In this document: piece by piece, positions 44,626-51,167 of the stretch
Position numbering within the stretch: position 1 is the stretch's first letter
How the letters are laid out: the number at the start of each line of letters is the position of its first letter
Source: Bacteroidota bacterium
Lineage (GTDB): Bacteria > Bacteroidota > Bacteroidia > B-17B0 > Aurantibacillaceae
Assembly (NCBI GenBank): GCA_013297775.1
Contig: JAAFIL010000025.1
Span: 1 to 51,167, forward strand
Reading direction: 5' to 3'
Length of the DNA: 51,167 nt
Notes under the pieces: model-generated
Told to the model about the DNA's origin: nothing
The model's input: only the letters and a program-made list of their open reading frames with translations
Database searches by the model: none
Position numbers and translations under genes: made by a program

Positions 44626-45090
44626 ATGAAGCGAGTAATTTTAATAACTTTAATGCTTGTGGCAACCTTTTTTATTGGTTTCGCATTCAAAACAGTATTA
44701 ACACTAAATAAAAATAATAAAATGAAAAGAGTTACGGGTATTGGTGGCGTTTTTTTTAAATGCAAAGATCCAAAAGCTACAACTGAATGGTATCAAAAAC
44801 ATCTTGGGTTAGATACAAATCCTTATGGGGCCACATTTGAATGGTACGAAAGTTTAGACAGTACAAAAAAAGCAGAGACCCAGTGGACACCTTTCGCCGA
44901 AAATTCAAAGTATTTTGATAAGGATTTTATGATTAATTACCGAGTAGAAAACTTGGAAAGACTTGTTGAAGAGTTAAAAAAAGAAGGAGTAACTATCGTT
45001 GACAAAATTGAAACGTTTGACTACGGAAAATTTGTACATATCCTTGACGGAGAAGGCAATAAAATTCAACTTTGGGAAGCAGTTCGTTAA
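44626..45090 (+). CDS. VOC family (glyoxalase-like) protein with N-terminal membrane helix
   Basis: 154 residues from ATG at 44626; a longer start at 44584 or a shorter one at 44722 (MKRVTGIGG) are possible. Starting at 44626 gives a membrane anchor or signal (ILITLMLVATFFIGFAFKTV). The VOC fold is recognised from GGVFFKCKDPKATTEWYQKHLG, FMINYRVENLERLVEELKKEGV and FVHILDGEGNKIQLWE; the final glutamate is a typical metal ligand. Substrate unknown. It stands alone, and its stop is followed by the 557-base region with the second 260-bp repeat copy. Confidence 0.75.
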   Translation: MKRVILITLMLVATFFIGFAFKTVLTLNKNNKMKRVTGIGGVFFKCKDPKATTEWYQKHLGLDTNPYGATFEWYESLDSTKKAETQWTPFAENSKYFDKDFMINYRVENLERLVEELKKEGVTIVDKIETFDYGKFVHILDGEGNKIQLWEAVR

Positions 45091-45647
45091 CACTGGTAAA
45101 AAGATAAAATCTCAAATTGAATTACCGAGAATAACGCCAAACTATTATTTACACGTTTATCAACATTTGTGCCTTAGGTATTTTTCATTCAATAATACCC
45201 AATACTTTAGTCAATACAAATTATAATTTTCTTTACTACTAAATCGCAAACAATTTCCTCCTTTGAACGGTCTGTTTAGGATTTAACGTAGTCTATTGCA
45301 TAATTTCATCTAACTCATTTTTTAAGCGGTTCTTAATCTCTCTTTTCCCCTCGTCCTTGTTTGAGCGTTAGCGGAAACGAGGATGTGCTAAACGGGCGTT
45401 TGTAACGCCCACACCATCACTTTATCTGCGTTACAAACGCAGCTCTCAAACGTCCTCGTTACGCTTCGCTAAACAAGGACGAGATAAGGGTTCAAGTATT
45501 TTTACAGAGTTAGCTATTTTATTCTAAAGAACTTCTCTCTTAAAATCTCGGTTTAATCAAGTTATGGATTTGATTCTAAAGCCCTACTTTCCTGAAATTA
45601 CGGTTAAAAACGTAAATTAGTAACTTAATAAATTAACAGAATTTTAA
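45091..45647. other. 557-base gene-free region with the second 260-bp repeat copy
   Basis: Nothing coding is credible here. 45091-45292 shows no structure I recognise. 45293-45551 is the inverted-repeat copy. 45521-45556 and 45573-45608 carry two degenerate copies of a ~36-base unit starting ATTCTAAAG and ending near CGGTT(T)AA, also seen at 37992-38028. The remaining ~40 bases lead into hsdM. Confidence 0.65.
45293..45551. repeat. 260-bp inverted repeat, copy 2
   Basis: Reverse complement of 38080-38339, including the nested hairpin with TAAACGGGCGTTTGTAACGC and TGCGTTACAAACGCA segments. It starts with CTATTGCATAAT, the same sequence that ends the neighbouring palindrome of copy 1. Sequence identity stops sharply outside both borders. 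Confidence 0.9.
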
Positions 45648-47219
45648 ATGTCAGAAGACCAAAAGAAACAATTGGAGCAACAGCTTTGGAATATAGCCAA
45701 TACGCTCAGGGGCAAAATGAATGCGGATGAGTTTCGTGACTATATTTTGGGCTTTATCTTCTATAAATACCTTGCCGAGAAAATGGAAATTTATGCCAAC
45801 ACCATTTTAAAAGCCGACAAGATTAAGTACAAAGAAATAAAGGAAAACAGCAAACAAGGCAAAGAATATATTGAAGCCATCAAAGAGGAATCCTTGGCGA
45901 AATTGGGTTACTTCTTAAAACCTTCTGAACTGTTTAGCGAAGTGGCTAAACGTGGCAACAGCGATGTAGAAGGCGAAAACAATTTCATATTGGAAGACTT
46001 ACAAAAAATCCTGAACAACATTCAGCTCTCGACAATGGGAACGGAAAGCGAAGAGGATTTTGACCACTTGTTTGAGGATATGGATTTGAACAGCACTAAA
46101 TTGGGTAAAACTCCCGAAGCAAGAAATGAAATTATTGCAAAGGTGTTATCGCACCTCGACAAAATTGATTTCAACCTACAGCAAACCGAATTAGATGTTT
46201 TGGGCGATGCTTACGAATACCTTATTGGACAGTTTGCTAGTGGTGCAGGAAAAAAAGCAGGAGAATTTTACACACCGCAGGAAGTAAGTAAAGTATTGGC
46301 AAAAATTGTAACCACAGGAAAAAGTAAACTCAAATCGGTTTACGACCCAACTTGCGGTTCGGGTTCGTTATTGCTTCGTGTAGCAAAGGAAGTGAAAGAA
46401 GTAAGTAACTTTTACGGACAAGAAATGAACCGCACCACATACAACCTTGCCCGAATGAATATGATTTTGCACGGGGTACATTACCGCAAATTCAATATTA
46501 AACAAGAAGATACTTTAGAACATCCACAACACACTAAACAACAATTTGAAGCCATTGTAGCCAATCCACCATTTTCGGCTGCGTGGAGTGCCAATCCATT
46601 GTTTACAAGCGATGACCGATTTAGTCAGTACGGAAAATTAGCACCAAGCAGTAAAGCCGATTATGCGTTTGTGCAACACATGATTCACCATTTGGCGGAG
46701 AATGGTACAATGGCCATTGTATTGCCGCACGGGGCTTTGTTTAGAGGTGGAGCAGAACAACATATTCGTAAATACTTAATTGAAAACCGGAATTATTTAG
46801 ATGCAGTTATTGGTTTGCCAGCCAATATATTTTATGGTACAAGCATTCCCACTTGCATAATGGTTTTCAAAAAATGTAGAGAGCAACCCGAAGATGTTTT
46901 ATTTATTGATGCCAGCAATGAATTTGACAAAGTAAAAACACAAAACATATTACGTGATGAACATATTGAAAAAATTGTAAGCACTTACCGTAACAGAACA
47001 GAAACTGAAAAATACAGCAAACGGGCCTTGCTTAAAGAAATCATCACCAACGATTACAACCTCAATATTCCTCGCTATGTAGATACGTTTGAGGCTGAAG
47101 GAAGTATAGATATAAACACTGTAGCCCAAGAGCTGAAAACATTGGAAAAAGAAATGAAAAACACGGATGCTGAGTTGACTGCATTTTGTAAAGAATTAAA
47201 AATTGACACACCATTTTAA
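45648..47219 (+). CDS. hsdM: Type I restriction-modification methyltransferase subunit
   Basis: 523 residues. N-terminal helical HsdM_N domain, then an N6-adenine methyltransferase core with motif I DPTCGSGS (residues 233-240) and the catalytic NPPF (306-309). The C-terminal tail is coiled-coil-like (ELKTLEKEMKNTDAEL), where it meets HsdS. Together with HsdS it methylates a bipartite site; with HsdR it would cut unmethylated DNA. It is first in the operon hsdM-rhuM-hsdS-RAYT-hsdR. Sequence intact, so methylation may continue although hsdR is broken. Confidence 0.95.
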   Translation: MSEDQKKQLEQQLWNIANTLRGKMNADEFRDYILGFIFYKYLAEKMEIYANTILKADKIKYKEIKENSKQGKEYIEAIKEESLAKLGYFLKPSELFSEVAKRGNSDVEGENNFILEDLQKILNNIQLSTMGTESEEDFDHLFEDMDLNSTKLGKTPEARNEIIAKVLSHLDKIDFNLQQTELDVLGDAYEYLIGQFASGAGKKAGEFYTPQEVSKVLAKIVTTGKSKLKSVYDPTCGSGSLLLRVAKEVKEVSNFYGQEMNRTTYNLARMNMILHGVHYRKFNIKQEDTLEHPQHTKQQFEAIVANPPFSAAWSANPLFTSDDRFSQYGKLAPSSKADYAFVQHMIHHLAENGTMAIVLPHGALFRGGAEQHIRKYLIENRNYLDAVIGLPANIFYGTSIPTCIMVFKKCREQPEDVLFIDASNEFDKVKTQNILRDEHIEKIVSTYRNRTETEKYSKRALLKEIITNDYNLNIPRYVDTFEAEGSIDINTVAQELKTLEKEMKNTDAELTAFCKELKIDTPF

Positions 47220-47280
47220 ATTAGAAAAGTATCGTTTTCTTGACATCAGGAAGATGATACAATGAATAATGTAAACTCAA

Positions 47281-48312
47281 ATGGAAGAAAGTAATATAAT
47301 CATATATCAAACCGAAGACGGTTTGACCAAAATACAAACTAGACTTGAAAACGAGACCGTTTGGCTTACTCAAGTTCAAATGGCAGAATTGTTTGGTAAA
47401 GGTAGAACTACTATTACTGAACATATTCAAAATATTTTTTCAGAAAGCGAATTAGTAGAAAGTATGGTATGTCGGGAATTCCGTCATACCACCCAACACG
47501 GTGCTATTGAAGGAAAAACTCAAAAAAAACTTGTGAAATACTACAACCTTGATGTAATCATTTCGGTAGGATACCGTGTAAAAAGCCATCAGGGTACAAA
47601 GTTTCGCCAATGGGCTACGGCACGGCTTAGGGAATACATTGTAAAAGGTTTTACAATGAATGATGAGTTGCTCAAACAAGCAGGTGGTGGCAATTATTTT
47701 GAAGAATTATTGGCTCGAATTCGGGACATACGTTCTTCTGAAAAAGTATTCTGGCGAAAGGTGTTAGATATTTATGCTACAAGCATTGATTACGATCCAA
47801 AAGCAGAAAGTTCAATTTTGTTTTTCCAAACAATACAAAACAAAATGCACTGGGCAGCACACGGACACACAGCCGCCGAAATTATTTACCAACGTATAGA
47901 TGCCAAAAAAACAAACTTAGGCTTAACCCATATCAAAGGCAGTAAGCCCACCAAGCAAGAAACTGAAATAGCCAAAAACTATTTGAATGAAGATGAATTG
48001 AATATTTTGAATAGAATGGTAACGGCATACCTCGACCTTGCCGAAATACAAGCACTTAATAGAAAGCCAATGTATATGACAACTTGGATAGAAAAGCTTG
48101 ACGAGTTTATTAACATTACCGGTAACGAACTACTAAAACACAGCGGCACCATAAGCCACCAACAAGCCATAGAAAAAGCCAATGCTGAATACGAAAAATA
48201 TAAAGAGCACACTAAAAATGACCTTTCTGAAGTCGAAAAACATTTTATTTCAACAATAGAAAAAACGGCTAAAACACTAAGCCCAAAAACAAAAAATAAT
48301 GGAAAAGCATAA
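47281..48312 (+). CDS. rhuM: RhuM family protein inside the type I RM operon
   Basis: 343 residues. The N-terminus has the RhuM/Bro-N-like DNA-binding look (IYQTEDGLTKIQTRLENETVWLTQVQMAELFG, then STVTEHI-type helices and FRQWATARLREYIVKG). RhuM proteins are widespread in type I RM loci; Salmonella RhuM was first named as a virulence-linked protein. Biochemical role here is unknown. It starts 61 bases after hsdM and its last 14 bases overlap the beginning of hsdS, so it is a true member of the operon. Confidence 0.85.
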   Translation: MEESNIIIYQTEDGLTKIQTRLENETVWLTQVQMAELFGKGRTTITEHIQNIFSESELVESMVCREFRHTTQHGAIEGKTQKKLVKYYNLDVIISVGYRVKSHQGTKFRQWATARLREYIVKGFTMNDELLKQAGGGNYFEELLARIRDIRSSEKVFWRKVLDIYATSIDYDPKAESSILFFQTIQNKMHWAAHGHTAAEIIYQRIDAKKTNLGLTHIKGSKPTKQETEIAKNYLNEDELNILNRMVTAYLDLAEIQALNRKPMYMTTWIEKLDEFINITGNELLKHSGTISHQQAIEKANAEYEKYKEHTKNDLSEVEKHFISTIEKTAKTLSPKTKNNGKA

Positions 48313-49549
48313 GAACATACCCAAATTGCGCTTCCCTGAATTTAAAGGGGAATGGGAAAGGAAGAAGTTGGGGGAAGTGGCGGATTTTAAAGTTACAAAC
48401 TCATTTTCAAGAGAAAACTTGAATTATGAAAACGGTTTTGTCAAGAATATACACTACGGAGATATACATACAAAATTCCAAACCTTATTTGACATCACAA
48501 AAGAGCTTGTTCCATTTATAAATGACGAAATAAGTATAAACAGAATTTCATATGACTTTTATTGTAAAGAAGGAGATATAGTTTTTGCTGATGCTTCGGA
48601 AGACTTGAATGATGTTGGTAAAAGTATTGAAATCGTAAATTTGAATAATGAAAAATTACTTGCTGGGCTTCATACTTTATTAGCAAGACCAAAAGACAAT
48701 TATTTTTCAGTTGGATTTAATGGCTATTTATTTAAATCAAATAATATCAGACTTCAAATTCAAAAAGAAGCACAAGGCTCAAAAGTATTAAGTATAAATG
48801 TTGGTAGAATTTCAAAAATAGAACTGTCTTTCCCCACCCTCCCCGAACAAAAACGCATTGCTTCTTTCTTCACAGTTTTAGACAAAAAAATTGCTGAACT
48901 CAAACAAAAGAAAAACCTTTTGGAGCAATACAAAAAAGGCGTAATGCAAAAACTTTTTTCGCAGGAATTGAGGTTTAAAGATGATAATGGAAAGGAGTTT
49001 CCGAAGTGGGAAAAGAAGAATGGTGGAGAATTATTTGAAAGTATATCAAACAAAAATCACAAATCAGATTTGCCGATTTTAGCAATTTCGCAAGAGTTTG
49101 GTGCAGTTCCAAGAGAAATGATAAATTATCAAATTTCAGTTACAGACAAAAGTGTTGAAAGTTATAAAGTTGTTGATGTTGGAGATTTTATAATTAGTCT
49201 AAGGTCATTTCAAGGAGGTATTGAGTTTTCAAACTACAAAGGTATTTGCAGCCCTGCATATGTCATTTTGCGTTCTATAGTTCCAATTAATAACACTTTC
49301 TATAAATACTATTTTAAAACAGATTCTTATATCCAAAAACTTTGTGAGAAACTAGAAGGTATAAGAGATGGTAAAATGATTAGTTATAAATATTTTTCCG
49401 AAATTGAATTGCCTTATCCAAGTTTAGAAGAACAAACCCAAATCGCTACCTTCCTATCCGCTCTTGATGAAAAAATAAATCGAACCGAAAATCAAATACA
49501 ACAAACCCAACACTACAAAAAGGGTTTGTTGCAAAATATGTTTGTATAA
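48299..49549 (+). CDS. hsdS: Type I restriction-modification specificity subunit
   Basis: 416 residues with two target recognition domains. Each ends in the conserved coiled segment: LPEQKRIASFFTVLDKKIAELK after the first and LEEQTQIATFLSALDEKINRTE after the second. Each domain chooses one half of a bipartite DNA site. Overlap of 14 bases with rhuM and a one-base TAATG overlap with the RAYT gene show translational coupling. The first domain opens with PKLRFPEFKGEW, the usual HsdS start. No inverted repeats for specificity switching are visible inside. Confidence 0.93.
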   Translation: MEKHKNIPKLRFPEFKGEWERKKLGEVADFKVTNSFSRENLNYENGFVKNIHYGDIHTKFQTLFDITKELVPFINDEISINRISYDFYCKEGDIVFADASEDLNDVGKSIEIVNLNNEKLLAGLHTLLARPKDNYFSVGFNGYLFKSNNIRLQIQKEAQGSKVLSINVGRISKIELSFPTLPEQKRIASFFTVLDKKIAELKQKKNLLEQYKKGVMQKLFSQELRFKDDNGKEFPKWEKKNGGELFESISNKNHKSDLPILAISQEFGAVPREMINYQISVTDKSVESYKVVDVGDFIISLRSFQGGIEFSNYKGICSPAYVILRSIVPINNTFYKYYFKTDSYIQKLCEKLEGIRDGKMISYKYFSEIELPYPSLEEQTQIATFLSALDEKINRTENQIQQTQHYKKGLLQNMFV

Positions 49550-50118
49550 TGGATAAATTCAAAAATAAATACCGCATTCCCTCTGCGCGATTACAATCTT
49601 GGGATTATGGTGCCAATGGTGCATATTTTATTACCATTTGTACGCAAAATAGAGAACATTTTTTTGGCGAAATCATGAATGGTGAAATGCAATTAAACGA
49701 AATTGGAAAATTGGCAGAACAATATTGGGTAGAAATACCAAATCATTTTCCGTTTATTGAATTAGGAAATTTTGTTGTGATGCCCAATCATACGCATGGA
49801 ATATTGATTATTAATAAATCGGATGGTTATAACGCAGAGACGTTGCAGTGCAACGTCTCTGCCCACGCCACCCACGCCACCCACGCCACCAAAAATGAAC
49901 AAATGGCGAAAATTTCACCCAAATCAGGCACCCTGTCAACCATAATCCGGTCATACAAATCTGTGGTATCAAAAAATGCCCGATTAATTCACGCCAATTT
50001 TAATTGGCAATCCCGATTTCATGACCATATTATTCGTAATGCACAATCATTTGAAAACATTCAAAATTACATTGCAAACAACCCATTAAATTGGAAAGAA
50101 GATAAATTCAGTAAATAG
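49549..50118 (+). CDS. REP-associated tyrosine transposase (RAYT), Y1-type
   Basis: 189 residues of the IS200-like HUH family. The HUH pair is in MPNHTHGI (His81, His83); the catalytic tyrosine is probably Tyr174 in IQNYIANNP or Tyr136 in IIRSYKS. RAYTs cut and move REP hairpins and are usually domesticated single-copy genes. Here the gene is built into the hsd operon: its ATG shares a base with the hsdS stop, and hsdR starts right after its stop codon. Residues 96-105 are encoded by a perfect 29-bp palindrome, followed by a 9-bp tandem repeat coding HATHATHAT. The insert lies between conserved parts and is in frame. Confidence 0.85.
   Translation: MDKFKNKYRIPSARLQSWDYGANGAYFITICTQNREHFFGEIMNGEMQLNEIGKLAEQYWVEIPNHFPFIELGNFVVMPNHTHGILIINKSDGYNAETLQCNVSAHATHATHATKNEQMAKISPKSGTLSTIIRSYKSVVSKNARLIHANFNWQSRFHDHIIRNAQSFENIQNYIANNPLNWKEDKFSK
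49834..49862. repeat. Perfect 29-bp palindrome inside the RAYT gene
   Basis: Arms GCAGAGACGTTGCA and TGCAACGTCTCTGC pair completely around one G. This hairpin looks like a REP unit of the kind RAYT proteins act on. It keeps the reading frame open. Confidence 0.85.
49864..49890 (+). repeat. Tandem 9-bp repeat (three units) inside the RAYT gene
   Basis: Three exact copies of CACGCCACC, coding for His-Ala-Thr three times, start two bases after the palindrome. Copy number could vary without a frameshift. Confidence 0.9.
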
Positions 50119-51063
50119 ATGTCTAAACAAAGCGAGCAAATATTAGAAGAACAATTGGTGGCACAACTGCAAAGGTTGGGTTATGGTTTGGTGCAATTAA
50201 AAGACGAAAAAGATTTAATTGGCAACCTCAAACACCAATTAGAAAAACACAACAACATTCAATTCAGCAAAGCAGAATTTGAAAAAGTGTTGAACATATT
50301 GAGGAAAGGTTCGGTATTTGAAAAAGCCCGAACGCTTAGAGCAAAACAACACATTGTAAAAGATAATGGCGACAACCTATATTTTGAGTTTATCAATTTA
50401 GAACATTGGTGTCAAAATCAGTTTCAGGTTACGCATCAATTAACCATTGAAGGCACTTACAAAAACCGTTACGATGTTACCTTGTTGATAAACGGTTTGC
50501 CTTTGGTACAAATAGAACTCAAACGCAGAGGGTTAGAACTCAAAGAAGCCTTCAATCAAATCAACCGTTATCAACGCCATTCATTTGGTGCAAATTCTGC
50601 CTTGTTTCAATACCTACAAATATTCGTCATCAGCAACGGTGTCAATACAAAGTATTACGCCAACAACAGGCATCAATCATTCAAACAAACTTTTTACTGG
50701 ACAGATAAAGAAAACAAACGCCTTACCAATATTCTCAACGGTTTTACAAGTGAATTTTTAGAACCTTGTCACATCAGCAAAATGATATGCAAATACATTG
50801 TGCTTAACGAAACTAATAAAATATTAATGGTGCTTCGTCCGTATCAGTTTTATGCAGTAGAAGCACTCATTGATAGAGTAAAGAACAGCAATAAGAACGG
50901 CTATATTTGGCACACCACAGGTTCGGGTAAAACTTTGACATCGTTTAAAGCCAGTCAGATTTTAATGAACTTACCACCAATAAAAAAAGTGGTGTTTGTG
51001 GTGGACAGAAAAGATTTGGATTATCAAACCAACAAAGAGTTGTCTCGTCCTAAAATAGGTTGA
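50119..51063 (+). pseudogene. hsdR: Type I restriction subunit R, truncated by IS
   Basis: 314 codons remain of a protein usually near 900-1000. The nuclease domain is present (YDVTLLI with Asp119; IELKRR with Glu133 and Lys135, the PD-(D/E)XK core) as is the first motor motif (WHTTGSGKT, Walker A Lys271). The remaining helicase motifs are lost because the IS begins at 51041, in codon 308; the last residues (SRPKIG) come from the IS. DNA translocation and restriction should therefore be dead unless the IS is precisely removed. It begins directly after the RAYT stop codon with no spacer. Confidence 0.93.
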
Positions 51064-51167
51064 CCCATAAAAGTCAACTAAAATGATAACAGAAAACTTA
51101 AAAGAGAGTATTATTGCCGAAAAATTAACTACAAAGATTACCTACCGTGCATTAGGATTGAAGTATA
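51041..51167 (+). mobile_element. IS end, right copy (terminal 127 bp)
   Basis: Begins TGTCTCGTCC and matches 1-124 in reverse complement. It interrupts hsdR and runs off the window. Both IS copies have their 5' ends facing the interior of the window, so the two elements are in inverted orientation. Confidence 0.85.
51083..51167 (+). CDS. Transposase N-terminus, partial (right IS copy)
   Basis: ATG at 51083 opens 28 codons to the window edge, starting MITENLKESI and reaching ALGLKY, identical to the peptide at 1-82. It lies about 40 bases inside the IS end, a normal place for a transposase start. The family cannot be named firmly from this much sequence; IS3-like is a guess based on the TG terminus. 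Confidence 0.5.
   Translation, partial: MITENLKESIIAEKLTTKITYRALGLKY

Noticed and set aside
44999-45226. Open frame overlapping the VOC gene end
   Set aside because: It starts inside the VOC gene in another frame and runs into AT-rich non-coding DNA with no homology pattern.
49864-49890. CRISPR-like array
   Set aside because: Three 9-bp units without spacers inside a reading frame are a microsatellite. No CRISPR array was seen anywhere.
1-51167. The window ends as the overlap of a circular contig
   Set aside because: The two end sequences match in inverted, not direct, orientation, so they cannot close a circle. They are two copies of an IS end.

Overview
The window is AT-rich DNA from a member of the Bacteroidota. 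This rests on gene content: an alternative complex III operon followed by an aa3-type oxidase, two very large secreted proteins with type IX secretion (T9SS) sorting domains, a DUF1599/BT_3928-type pair, SiaB/SiaC-like proteins, and TAnnTTTG promoter elements just upstream of several start codons. Nothing seen fixes genus or family. No rRNA, tRNA or CRISPR array was found.

Layout. 1-2580: the end of an insertion sequence (IS), then a type II restriction-modification (RM) pair on the minus strand whose methyltransferase has lost its last residues to the IS. 2804-12556: housekeeping and envelope genes: BT_3928-like membrane protein and DUF1599 (minus), then folP, DUF4159, DUF5686, a catalytic/non-catalytic M16 peptidase pair and a siaC-siaB pair (plus). 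12758-20677: a T9SS type A surface protein with a small secreted partner, a Cas4-like/DUF2779 nuclease, creD, an unknown secreted protein and a SprT-like protein. 20939-23515: a LacI-type regulator divergent from a PLP aminotransferase. 23728-35325: actABCDEF-coxBA, which carries electrons from quinol through cytochrome c to oxygen, closed by a clear hairpin terminator. 35478-37562: a DUF4157 (eCIS core) protein with a C-terminal domain that looks like a cysteine hydrolase, a candidate secreted toxin. 37563-38535: a gene-free stretch filled with palindromic repeats. 38536-45090: a giant T9SS type B protein, der, and a VOC protein, enclosed by a 260-bp inverted repeat pair. 45648-51063: a type I RM operon, hsdM-rhuM-hsdS-RAYT-hsdR, with hsdR cut by a second copy of the same IS in the opposite orientation.

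The most unusual points are the REP-associated transposase (RAYT) built into the hsd operon with a perfect palindrome inside its own reading frame; the DUF4157 candidate toxin beside a palindrome cluster; two families of long inverted repeats (162 bp and 260 bp); and the two inward-facing IS ends that mark both edges and damage one RM system each. The window probably ends where it does because both edges enter this repeated IS.
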